Assembly: GCF_964204645.1 (NCBI RefSeq)
Contig: NC_134027.1
Coordinates: 26,400,485 to 26,464,484 of the forward strand
Direction: 5' to 3'
Length of the DNA: 64,000 nucleotides
From: Tubulanus polymorphus
Lineage: Eukaryota; Nemertea; Palaeonemertea; Tubulaniformes; Tubulanidae
Of this stretch, positions 1-13,197 are shown piece by piece. A program made the position numbers and the translations under genes. Under the pieces are notes generated by a model that had not been told where the DNA came from, did no database searches, and saw only the letters and a list, made by a program, of their open reading frames with translations. Within the stretch, counting starts at the first letter, position 1; each line of letters begins with the position of its first letter.

Positions 1-2
1 GG

Positions 3-146
3 ACTAAACAAGCGATAGAGTTAACGCGGCTTATGAAAAAACGAGTTGCGATTCGTGCGACAAAGAAATGTACAATTCGAGTAGACCAAATTAAGCGGTG
101 TATTGTGAAAACTGAAGACAATAGCGACGTATCGCTGCAGGCGTGA
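3..146 (+). CDS. Possible C-terminal coding exon cut by the left edge
   Basis: An open frame runs from the window edge to a TGA at 144-146, 47 codons without a start, so it could only be the end of an exon that begins outside the window. The peptide is basic and looks protein-like (for example KKRVAIRATKKCTIRVDQIK, then a short acidic tail ending in SLQA). No family is recognised. Codon choice (gcg, cga, gac) resembles that of the contactin exons. No good splice donor lies in the frame, so a terminal exon is the simplest reading. The length is short enough to arise by chance. Confidence 0.3.
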   Translation, partial: TKQAIELTRLMKKRVAIRATKKCTIRVDQIKRCIVKTEDNSDVSLQA

Positions 147-752
147 AGCGTATCTTCACTGCTAGCGGCTTTATCAGTCCTCTGATGAGGTGTCTGCTAT
201 GTCCGGTATCTGTAGCCTCCGGTCAAACTAGTCGCTGTTCGAATGCGATATGAAATCAACCAGAAAAGTATTCGATTTTTTTTGCGTCAGGTATAAAATC
301 GCCGACGGCTCTCGAAACATTTGGACATTACGTATCCGAAAGCGTCCTGTAAAATCGACGTCGACGACAAAAGCCGAGTTCCATTTATTCGCGGCTGAGC
401 TGGAAAAAAATAATTACCGGAGGTTGTAGCCCGAGGCCGTGGTCACCCTACAGGACACAGCGGTATAACAGTCATCAGCGAATATCATCAAATTTGACGT
501 AATTTCTCAGGGGCTGCTGATAATGGAGAACACTGTGAAATAACTGGACAGCACAAAGTCAACATCGCGCCTCATTTAACAACAGTCATTACAGTCTGCG
601 CGTTATAATGGGGTCAATTCATTAAGTTGCTGAAAGTGGTGTAAGGAGTGCACGGTCTGGATGTCCATTTAGCCGTGGGATCACCGGTGTAGGGTTTATC
701 AATCATTTTGTTAGAGTTCTTTCACGCATGAGATCCCGCTGACCACGTATAG

Positions 753-850
753 GAGGTAACCTGGACATCAACTCGCCGGAAGAGACATCTGTCTTGTATC
801 AGGAGGCGACGTATTACAGCAATAAACCGGTCCATTCAGCTGTGAACTAG
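753..850 (+). CDS. Possible C-terminal coding exon, unknown protein
   Basis: A candidate acceptor (ccacgtatag, AG at 751-752) is followed in phase 1 by 31 sense codons and a TAG at 848-850. The peptide starts GNLDINSPEETSVLYQ and ends NKPVHSAVN. It is polar, rich in Ser, Tyr and Asn, and reads like a cytoplasmic tail. It does not join the fragment at 3-146 in phase. No family is recognised. The pyrimidine tract before the acceptor is poor, so this stays a candidate. Confidence 0.27.
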
Positions 851-2514
851 TAGAATTCTACCCGATATCCCTAGAGTCGTGCGGTGTGGTTACTAAACCA
901 TATCAATAGTTTCCATCTTTGAATACTCGATCGGTTTGCTCTATCCCTCGCCCGGCAATGTCGTAGACAAACACTGTCCGGGCATCTGTTTTACATCTGG
1001 CTCGAAACGCACGTCGAATAACAGCAGTGTTTGTCGTGTCGTGTTAAAGGTCTCCGGGCTTCAAGCCGTCGCAGTCAGCTGACTATAATTAGTAATAATA
1101 CACATTTTGCGCGATTGTAGGCTTTGTATTTCAACATTGAAAACAACGTTTTCTACCTCAGAGGCGACGGCGATTTACCACTCAAAATACCTCGCGTATA
1201 TATGACAAAATCACAATACTGACGAACAAACAATTGGAAAATCATGTTGCAATGACGTTTAGGAAAGAACATCATCAGAGATCTAACGAGAATGAGAAGA
1301 CAGTAACTGTACATAGAAACTTGTTACGTACATGTTTGTACATTTCTATGTACAGTAAGTACAACTAAGTCTCTTATTCATTTTAAATAGATTATTGCAG
1401 ATTCTTCGATATGATTGTGGGTTTTTGTTTATATATGACATGACTGAGACGGATTTGGGAAAATTGGGAGGCCGGGGTCCAAAAGAAATGGAAAAGGGCA
1501 TTTTTCAGATGAAGCCGCCATCTCATATAGGCTATTATTAGGATCCTGCAATCGCTAATACATGTTTGTGATAAAATACGTCCGAAAATATGCAATTTCC
1601 AAAAAAAATGAGTGTCAAATAATACAAAGGCAACCTCAATGGGATGGCAGAGTCCGGACCTCGAGACTAACGATCGACTGTACTACGGCACGTTGTGTAC
1701 CACTTTGGAAAATAAGTAGTGATTAGCCTTTAAAAGATGACGTGACCTAACGTTTTAATTAACGTCTGGAAATAATATGCGACGTCTGTTTCGCCGCTTC
1801 GCTCTTTTCTCGCAATTCGAATTTCGATAGAAATGAGTCGATTCCATTAAACTCGTATTGACAAAGGAAACTTCAACGATCACAGGTCACGCTATCTACG
1901 TTTTTATCGTTCGTTCGGAGAACGTACTAATTACGAGGAACAGGAGATGAAACCCATCCGTGAAACTGAACTAACCCACGTTCCGCGACGCGAAATTGGC
2001 GCAATTTACAACCGACTTTTGAAACTAAGGGCTTATTTTGCATGGCACACAATTCAATCAACGTTCGTCTTGTTTATCTGTTCAACGAACCAAAGTTCGC
2101 GTAATAACAATGAGACGAAATAACAACGATGATTAGAAAGCTAACATTTTCTCTAAAACCGAAGCGATAACTAGAGCACGATTGAAATAGTCGCCGTCGA
2201 TATTCAAATAACGTTAATGCACCGGCGAGCTGAGAAACATCAAAACTCGCTGCAGTGTCTAATCTTCTGAAGCCTTCAATTAGTTTTTAAACTTAACGCG
2301 TGGGTTATTACAGATTAGAATAGAATTTGAGCTCGAGATGAAGATTGTTATCGCTTTCGGAGAGAAATCTACCTAAAACAAGAACGGCTCCCGAGGGTGG
2401 GAAGATTTTTATCGCTATCATTACCTAAAAGAAATTTACCTTACGTAGAATAAGAGCGAGAGAGTGGGATTTTAATTAGAATTTTTCAAGGTGTTTTGTA
2501 CTGAACTATCAGTT
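851..2514. other. No gene recognised
   Basis: AT-rich sequence. The short reading frames here (for example one on the - strand at 1392-1595) have no splice sites, family motifs or codon bias. No repeat was recognised. Confidence 0.5.
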
Positions 2515-2620
2515 ATAACGAACAGATTTTCTGGTGCCCTGAAGTTCGTGGTAACGAGTTTCCAAAACGAACAGATTTTTTGTTCTCCTGAAGTTCGTTG
2601 TAACGAGGTTCCACTGTAGC
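2515..2620 (-). repeat. Two tandem copies of a TTCGTTATAACGAA-type repeat
   Basis: Two copies about 54 bp apart share aacgaacagatttt and cctgaagttcgt, ending in gaggttccactgtag. Read on the - strand this gives a TACAGTGGAACCTCG-like end followed by gttcgttataacg-type runs. A diverged copy lies at 41705-41880 in the other orientation. Probably a short dispersed DNA repeat. Confidence 0.5.
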
Positions 2621-4990
2621 TCTACGGAATCACATCTTGAGATGGGATTTTCCCAGTATCTATCTAAACCTCACCACACGGTCACCAGCCGGGAACGAAA
2701 CAGTGGAAATCTTAACTCGCTACAACTCTGGATCTACGTAGGTACAGAGATAATTGTAAAAATATGATTGAAAAAAAAAACGGCCAGATTTTCTTGTTAT
2801 TCATTGAAAGTTGTTATCAAAGAGCATCCAATCACTGCATTGGCTGCCGGTGAATATCTCGAAAACAATAGAACAAAGACTCATTTGAAGACATTTTACC
2901 GAAGAACGGAATTTCTATTCGCCGCAAATCGACGACGGTTCGCGGCGCGGTTTTTTGTTTTCTCAGAGGGACCTTTGATGCGCTATCGTTTGAGACACCG
3001 CGTCGTCGAGAACGAAAGGCTGTTCGAGCATCAACGTGTGACGGATTTTAATCAAGTATTGTTTGATATTTGTCGCTAATAACTGACCCGCTAATGACAC
3101 ACGTAAATTAACAACCAATCACCAGTCGTCTAGCTACAAAAACACAGAAACCTTTCATGCAGTAATCGATAATCTTCAAATCAACATCTCATCTTCTTAG
3201 GGGAAAATGCGTTAAATTAGATGTGCATTTCGAAGAGGTCTTCGAATTTGTAAACCACCTTCAACTTCTCATCATCAAAAGAATTCGTTGAGAAATTGAA
3301 CAGAAATCGAATTATAGATGTGTCAACCAACCCTAGGCGTATCCTGCAGCAATTTGAATCCGAAACGATTTCAATTCATTGTATGAATTCTAATGAATGT
3401 TAACCGTTTAAAATAAAGTGCCGCGGAGTGCGTACAACAACCTTCCCATATGTCGTTATTTTTGCGATAGGGTATAGTGGTCGGAAATTGACCAGCGCCG
3501 CCACCTGGCGGGTTGACCGACTGAAAAAAAAATCAATTCCTGAAACGACGTCTGGAGTTTCCACGAATGATCAATACTATTTTAGATCTTTCGACTGCAA
3601 AACGATATCAAGATTATAGAATTATATGAATCTTAATCTTGTATTTGAGAAAATATTCGGAAGCAAATCGTGACGCAGAAAATCTCTTTTACAATTTACG
3701 CCTGTTGTAAGATCACTCGCTTATATAGATTTAGTCAGAAATCATGGATTAATTTAATTTCTGGTCGAGTCGCTGCAAACTTTCGCTCTGTGACAAGAAA
3801 AATATTGTATACTAGATTGAGATGTCAATACCATCGAGATTAGACTGACTTCGCCTCCACGGCACACGTCTGCCATCGCTGGTCCATTGTTATACGTGAA
3901 CAGCGACACAATGAACGTTAGCGACGGTTGCGGGAACATCAAACAATTTTCCGGCAAGCGTTGTCGAATCCAATCAGCTCAAACAAGAGAGGATTATACG
4001 ACCAGTTCATACCGTAACAACGACCGAAACCTTGAACTATCTCTCGTATCTCTCGTATAGAGAATACCAGAAAAAACATGCTGATATCTCACATGGTTTT
4101 GTTCTTGTGAAGTTTAGTTTCACAGTGAGACCAGCTGAATATACAATACGCGGGCTGTAATAATAATAATAGCACTGATAGTAATATTTGTGTTGATTTT
4201 CAACGATAGGATTCATATTGGTGGAAAGTTGATAAACCACGCGCAACTTTACCGAGTAAATTGCACAGTCCCCATTGCTTGGTTTTAAGTTGAAAACAGA
4301 TAAGTTATAAATTTGATAAATATTTCGATGATTCAACTCTTTCGGTTTTACCATTGTTGGTTTGGCCTCGTAGCAATCGTATTCAGATGATTACTGCAAG
4401 GTTTGACCACGAGTCCATGGTTTGACACTCTAATAAATAGTGTATAGTTTAATCATGATGACTATTATTAAGTAAGTTAACTAGGCGCCCAAGGTTATGT
4501 CCTAAGAAACCTCGGAATCTGGTGGTTAAATCCGCGATCACATCGAGCACGTCTGGACTTCACATCCAACTGCGCAGACATTTTCCAGTGACGACACGAT
4601 CGGTACATAATCACCAGTGTGCGGACATCATGAGAGCATTGATTCCGCAGATATAAAGAGCTTATTCGCCTTTATTCTTATATAAGAATTAGATGATTAT
4701 GAAAACCACATCAAAGATATCCACAACCACAACCAGCTGTTTGATTATTAATCCTTCCTCGCCGCTGGTCTCCGTCTATCCTTACATTCTGCCGTAATCC
4801 ATTCAAATTACGTCACGTAAGTAGTTTTTAACCGCGGGTGCGAATATTTCATTACTACAAACACTGACTCTAGAGACCACGACTCGGATCTACACAGATT
4901 ATTAAGGATATCAAGAGGATTATTTCAGTATCTGTTTGGTCTTTCTTTGCGATCTATCTTCGAGTCAACCAAACTTAAAGCGCGTCATGA
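2621..4990. other. No gene recognised
   Basis: The longest frame (2768-3079 +, 103 codons) starts from TTG inside a poly-A run and carries no motif. The other frames are shorter. No transposon ends were recognised. Confidence 0.45.
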
Positions 4991-5029
4991 ATAAAACTAT
5001 TCGTCATATATTATGACGAATAGTTTTAT
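4991..5029. repeat. Perfect 18-bp inverted repeat with 3-nt loop
   Basis: Arm ataaaactattcgtcata at 4991-5008, loop tat, and the exact reverse complement at 5012-5029. As RNA or single-stranded DNA it would form a fully paired hairpin. No gene or terminator context is visible nearby. Confidence 0.85.
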
Positions 5030-5061
5030 AGACTATTTTGAGGAGGTTTTCGGTAAGTAAA

Positions 5062-5114
5062 ATCCCGTGTGACGTCACCGTGAATTCAGGACTGATGACG
5101 TCACAACGGGATTC
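5062..5114. promoter_or_regulatory. Imperfect palindrome with two CRE (TGACGTCA) sites
   Basis: Two full TGACGTCA octamers lie in inverted arms (aatcccgt-g-tgacgtca and tgacgtca-ca-acgggatt) around an 18-20 nt centre. TGACGTCA is the consensus for CREB/ATF factors. No gene start is seen next to it, so it may equally be the core of a small inverted-repeat element. Confidence 0.4.
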
Positions 5115-5688
5115 ATTGATGCACGACTCTTTCTATTGATGACTGGATCGTTGTGAATTTGCTAGGTCCGGTCAAACTCGAGTCTTGTCGCCCTGGCTAG
5201 CCTGGCCGAAGGGATCGACGACCGCATTGCCCACAACACTTGAACACGCATAATTAGGCTTAAGTTAAGTTTAGGTTTAGGTCAGGTTTTTTATTTCGTG
5301 CAAATGAAAAAAAAATAAAAATTTGAAAAAAACCTGGTCATTGATATCACCTCAGATATGGTGAAAGTATCTGGCCATGAACGAGATACTCTGATCCTTC
5401 TATGTCTCCTTCCCACAATCACCAGTTATTGAATAAATCTAATTCATTCCTCCTATTACTGTAAATAGAGCATGAGACAGTATTCAAACTGGCGACAAAG
5501 TTACCGTCAGTTGAAGAGACTGTGGAGGCTGGTTTTGTATTGTAAATTATTTGAAGCGTGAATCGACGCGATGTTTTTTCTACACTCATTTCTATTCCAC
5601 GGAGACCAGTCGATCGGTCGGATGTGGCTACTCTATCAGTGGACACTGAGGAGAACAAAGCCTTTACACATCCTCCTCTTCTCTCTCT

Positions 5689-6313
<625 letters not shown>

Positions 6314-8684
6314 ACCATCGAATCGGTCAATAATCTGCTGACAATATAACTGACAAATACCATTAGCGTTCTGATAACAACTGCGCTGCAATTGAAGGAT
6401 ATCGAAATTCTAGTTTCTTGCCTTGTTTTCTCATCGCAGGCGACACGTACGGATCTTGGGCAGTATTTGTGTATGAAATAGTTGTTTTACGTGTCTCGAT
6501 AATCAAAATTGTACGATCCCTAATTCATAAGTAGTTCAGGGTGGATCTTATTCAGAGCTGGGTGCAAAGGGGGTGTGGACCCCCTGCACCCTTCATTGGA
6601 TGGGACCCGCAGTCAGAAGACTGACAGAAGATCTGACCCACATTCAGATCTCGGTAACGCTTTGAGTAAAATAGCGAAATCAATCAAATCAAAATTTTCA
6701 TTCATAAAACGCCTGTTTCGCCTGAACAATGTTCAGAGGTGCTGGTGAGTTTTTGAATAGTGAAGGTGTTTGTTGAGTCAAGTGGAATTGGTTCCTTGTA
6801 TCGAAATATTGAAACCGTCACAGACGTCCTGAACTAGAACAATACCCAAGGCCATGTGGACACCTCTTCGCAAGCGCTAGGTCAAGGTTTATGTCGGAAA
6901 TGCAAACAGGGCATACATTCTGATATTACATTTACTTCCAATAACAGGATTGTCTGGGGAATGCTCCGTGAGGTCAGCTCCGCATACTCATCCAAGTAAA
7001 TCTCATTATGAGATATTTTGCCCAATAATGAAATTGGCAATTCGCATTGTGTCTATAAGAACAATCGACCACGAGATGACAATCTAAATACCGCGACGGA
7101 TGTGTCCGGCGTCGGTCCGTGTGTCCGATCAATCAAGAGCGGATCAGCGATGACGTCTCTATTCGATTATGAATATCTTTTATTTTTAGAACAGTATAAC
7201 AGTGAACAGTTTAGAATAACTGTTACATGTGTATTTTCAGACGTCTAGCGGTTCAAAACTTACGAGAAAGTGAAGCTAAAATACGGATTTGGCGACGGAC
7301 GATGTTGAACGATTAACGAAATTTGTCCATCAAACCCTAAACTGCAACAAAGAATAAACTCGCTAAATCTCTGTTAACTAATACCGATTACAGCACGGAG
7401 TGACAACATGCCTGAGACGATGTCTTAGTTTTAGTTGTAGCATTTACAACCAGATAGCAGCACTGGTATCATCGGCAGACGATCAATCACTCGATATATC
7501 CACATCGATTCAATCATAGATCAATCAGATGTTCATATATTGAGTTTCATTTTTCTACGACTTGTCAGACTGTGACCGATGCGGTTTATGTTTGATTGGT
7601 CGGATAACTATCATTAGTGGCTCGTTATACCCAACTATATAACATCATTCAATCAGTCCGTTAATCGGGAAATTGAATAAAGGCAATTTCTATTATTTGA
7701 AAAGTACAGCGACACATTTATCTATTTTCGCGAGATTTTCAAAATCAAACAATGAATTGATCGATAAAAGCTAAATATGTGACAACATTTAGTCGGGAAA
7801 ACAACAAGAACACGCAGCAAAGTACACGCAACTTGTATTTGACAGTAAACAGGTCGGTTTTGACAAAGATGACGCGGACACCACGCGGTGATACTTGAAC
7901 ATCGACGAGTACTCTTCATATTGTCGAGAATAATCAGCGAGAATGTGATAATGCGTATTTCAAAACGAACATCCCTTGCGGACAACTGCAGGTGTCATAT
8001 TCCAATAGAGCCGGCGCGATGAAACGAAAACGCTCGAAACTATAACTATTCCCGTCTCCCGTTGATTTTCTCACCTTTTATCATTCAACATTCGGAATTA
8101 TCCGCCCAACTATTGTCAAAAGGTTTCATAGAATTTAACACGATAAAAGGCTGTGAATTTACAATATCGCGATGATATACTGTATCCAAGGGCGGGCAGA
8201 AATAAACATTATTTTGAAATCCGTCTCCGAAGCTCTCGCTCTCGTGAAAGATGATGCAAAAATGGAATTCACAGAACTGTAATAGGAATCGAGTTGAATC
8301 AAGCTTCGCTGCGAAGTTCCAATATTGTTTAAAATAACAAAACCTTGTAAGCTATCCACCCGATAGATATGATTCATTTTGTTACAATGTTGATTTGTTA
8401 CGACGAAAGAGGCATCGCAAGTTCAGATTTCTATCTGAATTGAAATAACAATATTGTGATCTGCGTAAAGAGACTGAGCGGATTGCAGCTTGATCTACAA
8501 CCTTTCAGAAGTTATATGAAAAACGAAACCGAACGACCGAAGGAGCATTTTGATATTTTGACTCTCGTAGCCATCATTATTCTTTTAGTCTACAAAAGAT
8601 ATCAAATCATTGAACATTTCAAAGGTTTTTCGAATCGAAATATGAGCTAATCCCGACACATTGTAGGGAATTTATCCACCTCAA
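6314..8684. other. No gene recognised; one hairpin
   Basis: Contains an imperfect hairpin at 6560-6591 (gggtgcaaagggggt against accccctgcaccc). Reading frames at 7018-7248 (+), 7722-7985 (-) and 8159-8377 (-) show no motif or splice support. Confidence 0.45.
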
Positions 8685-8860
8685 TATACCGACCACCAGG
8701 TGCTGCCGCTATACCCATCGCTAGCGGGATTTCCGTGCACTAATATGAACCGACTATTGCAATCAGCACCTCCAGCAGTACGTTGATTGTCAGAGTAAGT
8801 TCATGTTAGTTTGTGGAAATTCCGTTAACGATGAGCATAGCGGCAGCACCTCACGGTATA
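8685..8860. mobile_element. MITE-like element with long terminal inverted repeats
   Basis: The left end (tataccg, then aggtgctgccgctat and catcg) is repeated in inverse at the right end (cgatgagcatagcggcagca, then cggtata). The arms are about 35 nt with few mismatches, 176 bp overall, with no coding capacity. The target duplication is not clear, so the superfamily is open. Confidence 0.65.
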
Positions 8861-10774
8861 CTAAAAACTGGTAACGCGTATCTGTACTCATCGCGGTGAT
8901 ACACACAGATCTGATGGAGAAATATAAGTTTACAACATTTTCCAAAGACGACGGAACAGAGTATGAAAAATTTTAAAAAGTTAGATAATCATGTCGGTTC
9001 TGTGACCTTGAGAGAAACTTTCTGTGCGATTGAATATTTTTGTAAAATAATGTTTTGGTTAAAACTAGAACTGCGATAAACTCTTACCTTGATAATCGTG
9101 TAATTCACCATCATGATCAGAAATTGAATCTCATAATAAAATTGCTAATCCAAATTAAGATAATCGCTGTGCTTTCAACCAGAAAATCACAACTGCGTCT
9201 GCTAAGTAACAACGTGATGAACAGTTAGGTAATGACACCCGAATTACGCTTTACGCCCCTATGACTGATCGCTGATCTACATCAGTGAAATACCGCTCAC
9301 AGCAGGACGTTACAAACCTATAGGAGACCGTATCATCTGTTGCCTTCTAGCTAATAGAAATGGCCAACTGGTGCCCGTAGCCTGAAGGGGCCTCCTGCTG
9401 TGCGCCGATCTTTCTTGGTCAGTCATCGAACTCGACAGGTGTATTGCGACATGCGCTGAATTGGACTCTTATTTCAGTTTAAATAGGATAAAATTACGTT
9501 GATTTCTACACGAATGATATTTATTCTAGTTAATGTAATAAATGAATATCGATATTCCGCAGAAATTGAAAGGTAAACCATCTAAATTTAAATGAAGCCA
9601 TCATGGTTACAAGGGATGCTCTATTTTGTCAAGGACACGTGGTAATGGAATCACTAATTTCTAGAAATTAGATAAAGTTCAACAAGTAGGTTATCTTGAT
9701 ACTTTTTCAGCTTTCTGACAAAGTTCCTGGGATAGCCGCGATGGACCCCACAGTTGTGATTTAGAGTTAACCAGGGGGCCAGTTCTATAGTTAGAGTAAC
9801 GTATAGTCAGAGATGCATTTTCAAATATTCAAATTTCAACTCACTTAGTGTGGAACTGGGTCCTGGGCGTTAGAGACGCCGTGTGAACTTGTCACCTAGA
9901 AAATCGACAAAGGGAAACGTGGCACAGTTTGAATAAAGGATTCATCTTTTGAATCTGATAAATATATTCATATATGGAATTAGTGTGTACATTTTACTAT
10001 TGAGTGCCTCACGTAAACACAACTGACAAGACGGATCAAACACTGACTACAACGCGTGTGGACCTCAACCTCTGTCACACGAGCGACAATAGGTGGGATG
10101 ACCAATTCGCATTACATCATATCTATATTTAGACTGGCGTCACGTGTATAGGCAAAGGTTCTTTGAATGATTCACGAAGTCACGTGCTCATTTCGACCGT
10201 TTAGATACCTTTGAATTACAAATCTATTTTGAAAAGTTGAAGTCTCAGATGATTAACCGTCGGACGGTTACCGTGTAGTGATAATGTTCATCCAACTTTT
10301 GAACAATTTGGTTTTCAAATTATCGCGCAGATGCGATATACAAATAGAAAAATAGAAAAAGTTATTGAATTATTATATAAATTCTGTTCATAGAAGTAAA
10401 AATCTAACATCTTTCAGTTTCACTCAAAGTTTTGGTTTATTTGCTGTTGATTACTTCATGTTTTCAATGAGGACAACAATTCAAACTTAGTCTTCAAAAC
10501 TTTTTCATGAAACTGCCCCCACAATAGACAACGAAGACCTTTCGTGGATGTGCAGCTTTGAGAAGATATGAAATTATGTATTGTTTGAGATGTATAGATG
10601 CAGTGTGAGTATATTAGCTCAGCTGGATGGATGAATATTATTCTAATAAGCCATCTTTATTCACGGACCTTTTATTTCATTAACTAAAAAAGGCTGCATG
10701 CACGACGTCGGCGCGGTTGTGTTCGGTCTTGTCCGCCGTAATTAACCACTATTCACGGTTTATTTTGCCAGTAA
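8861..10774. other. No gene recognised; degenerate palindromic repeat
   Basis: Around 9756-9872 are fragments (cacagttgtgatttagagtt and gtgtggaactgggtcctgg) related to the palindromic repeat family at 33268-33375 and 52260-52351. Nothing else was recognised. Confidence 0.4.
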
Positions 10775-10900
10775 ATGGAGGCACAATCGAAGCAGCAATC
10801 TGCTCAACCTAGCGCGGTAATTCCTGTAAACCTGCCCTCTAAACCACCGCTCATGACTGGTCATACAGAATACGGATTAACTAAAGGATTCTCACATTAA
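10775..10900 (+). CDS. Candidate first coding exon or small ORF
   Basis: An ATG with A at -3 and G at +4 opens 41 codons up to TAA at 10898-10900. The peptide begins MEAQSKQQSAQPSAVIPVNL and continues PSKPPLMTGHTEYG. It is Gln/Pro/Ser-rich and looks like a disordered protein N-terminus. A CpG-rich stretch (about 10700-10740) just upstream would fit a promoter. A splice donor inside the frame is possible at 10816/10817 (gcg|gtaatt), which would leave 14 codons. No family is recognised. Confidence 0.3.
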   Translation: MEAQSKQQSAQPSAVIPVNLPSKPPLMTGHTEYGLTKGFSH

Positions 10901-11420
10901 TTTGTGTCTACAAAATTTCACTTCAGTAAACGATGATGGATACGATGTTTTACACTATTACAACCATAACCTTTGATGCAACACTCTGTGAGTCCATGCT
11001 TCTATCTTATGTCGGTAAAATGAACATTCTACTTAGTAACAGCCGTGTCACAAGTAGTGTTTGCTGATTTATATCAGCTGCGATAAAATTTCGCAACTCC
11101 TAATTTTATCCACTTAGAATTTAAAGTTTAAAAGTTTAAAACTGAAACATGGAATTAGTTGTATGTCACATGTTTGTTGTGTAACTTGTAACTACCTGAT
11201 GTGCCTTATGCTAAGGCTGGCTTGTTTATATACGAGATGACACTTAAATAAAGATATAACCATAATGTACAATTCTAAAACGAATTTGAAATGTAAGTTT
11301 TCCTGAAGATGACTAGGATTAGGAAAGGACTACACCCTAGATTACTAGTGTTGTCACGCAAATCGTATTGCTTATTAGTCTCGTATTAGTTTTTTTCATA
11401 ATTTTGTTATAACCTAAATA

Positions 11421-11547
11421 TTCCTGGAGATGACTATTAGGATATAGTCGAAATGTTGGAATAAACTACCAGCTCAAGGAATACAGTATTCCTGGAGATG
11501 ATCATTGGGAAATAGTCGAAATGTTGAAATAACTATTAGCTCAAGGA
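11421..11547 (+). repeat. Two tandem copies of the hammerhead-like hairpin repeat
   Basis: Two copies about 68 bp apart of a dispersed motif: cctggagatgactattagga, then tatagtcgaaatgttg, then aataaactaccagctcaagg. The segment 11432-11449 folds as GACTAT/ATAGTC. Other copies in the window carry ctgaagatgac and cgaaacgtcgaataaac. The shape is CTGA.GA, stem, GAAAC. It carries an AATAAA downstream of the stem. Confidence 0.7.
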
Positions 11548-12030
11548 GATATTTCTTACTCGATTGTTTCAATCTTACAATAGAATTTTGTATTATCAAT
11601 ATAACCACGTCTCTATGAAATATCCGCCACGGAAATAACGAGATATTTTGAATATCGAGAGAGACGTGTATTTCGTCGCCTCTCAATGATGAATTACTAA
11701 ACTGACATTTAACGGTTTACTCCGTCTGCGCTTGACTCAGTTTTATGTTGTCGCCCACTGCGAAAGTGTCGTTACCAGACAAACGTAGTCTATTACGTGA
11801 TAATTAACGGTGAATTATCGACGAATAGAGGCAGGCGACCATCGCGCTGAGCAGCGATCTATTCATAGAAAACGATTCATCAAGACGGTCGTGAAAATTC
11901 TCAGCAGAATTCGCTTAGTTTTCAACTTTTTATGTTGTATATGATACCTTTAGTTTGTTTCACTTCTGATATTACTGTCTCTTTATTCTGGGCTGTATAT
12001 TCATCACATAATTATGCTGTAACTTACGAA

Positions 12031-12125
12031 TTCCTGAAGATGACTATAAGGATACAGTTGAAATGTCGAATAAATTACTAGCTCAAAGAAACCTTCCGAC
12101 TTTATTTTCATTCTTAGTGTAGGAT
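12031..12125 (+). repeat. Copy of the hammerhead-like hairpin repeat
   Basis: cctgaagatgactataagga, tacagttgaaatgtcg, aataaattactagctcaaag. Same order and spacing as the copies at 11421-11547. The stem at 12042-12059 has one mismatched pair. A truncated copy that starts at the gtcgaaac part lies at about 13220-13290. Confidence 0.65.
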
Positions 12126-12362
12126 TTCACATTATCGTTGAGGAAAGTTTCGTCAAGATTATGAATATGCATTCGTAAACTGTTCATCAATTAGATGGTA
12201 AATCTGTGATTAAAAAAAATATTTCGATCTAATTGACTCATTCAGCCTGCGTAGATATATGAGATGTATGGGATGATTTTTTCTTCTGCCGAAGCCTTAA
12301 GTCACTAGATAGAAAAGACAATAATCATATTTCAAAAGAACATTCACTCTATGCTTGTTTAG

Positions 12363-12386
12363 GACCGGGAGGCGTGTACGGAGCTG
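12363..12386 (+). CDS. Candidate 24-nt microexon
   Basis: An acceptor with a pyrimidine-rich lead (ctctatgcttgtttag) ends at 12362 and a donor (gtatgt) begins at 12387. The 24 nt between them, read in phase 1, encode the Gly-rich peptide PGGVYGA flanked by split Gly codons. The microexon is phase-symmetric (1-1), so it could be skipped. It could belong to the same + strand gene as 10775-10900 and 14822-15003, but no link is shown. Chance pairing of splice signals is possible. Confidence 0.2.
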
Positions 12387-13104
12387 GTATGTATTGATAT
12401 CGTGAGGGGGGTCATCCTCTGGGCCTGTTGTGACGGTAGTTATGAATTATTAATGGATTATAATGATAGTTATTACGGCGCGAAAGCAACGAACAGCAGG
12501 CTTTAATAATAACGTTCTTTGGCCGGCGATTTTACGCTAAATAAAGTCGGTCAAATTCGCGTTTATCGAGACACAGATGTCGTTTCTACATCGCTGGACA
12601 AAGTAATGTGAGATTTTTTATGAGATACGCGACCGACAGCGACCGCGGGATGTTCGACATCAACAGAGAAAGTTTTCAATATTTCATTGTTTACTAAAAC
12701 ATCAAAGACTCCGCGATCTCCACCTTATCAATCTGAGACACCACTACTAGCTCCCCCTACAGCTAGATAAACCTGATAACATACGTAGAATCGGGTGATA
12801 GAGATTTGGATTTAGCTTTCTCGGTTCTATATTTTCAAATGAACTCAGAGATTCGTAAATACATCGTAACTATTGATGAAACACTGTGTTGTGAAAAATA
12901 GATTCTTCTTTTTAGTTAGCACTGTTTCTGTGGTGTTTATTACCCATAGCATGCATCACATCTTATTACTTAACAAGTTGTCCTGTTCTGGAATAATATA
13001 TATTTCCATACGCTATTCCATCGTCTCCAGCTTAGACTGTCATCTGGTAAATGTTTGTAAAATCATTTTCTCATTTGACCAGTTCGAGTGAAAATAATTA
13101 TATA

Positions 13105-13131
13105 TTATTACTATATATATATATATATTAT

Positions 13132-13195
<64 letters not shown>
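13105..13195. repeat. (TA)n microsatellite
   Basis: Near-continuous TA dinucleotides, interrupted at the left by ttattac. Confidence 0.95.

Positions 13196-13197
<2 letters not shown>

Noticed and set aside
2768-3079. 103-codon + strand frame
   Set aside because: Starts from TTG in a poly-A run; no motif, no splice signals, no bias.
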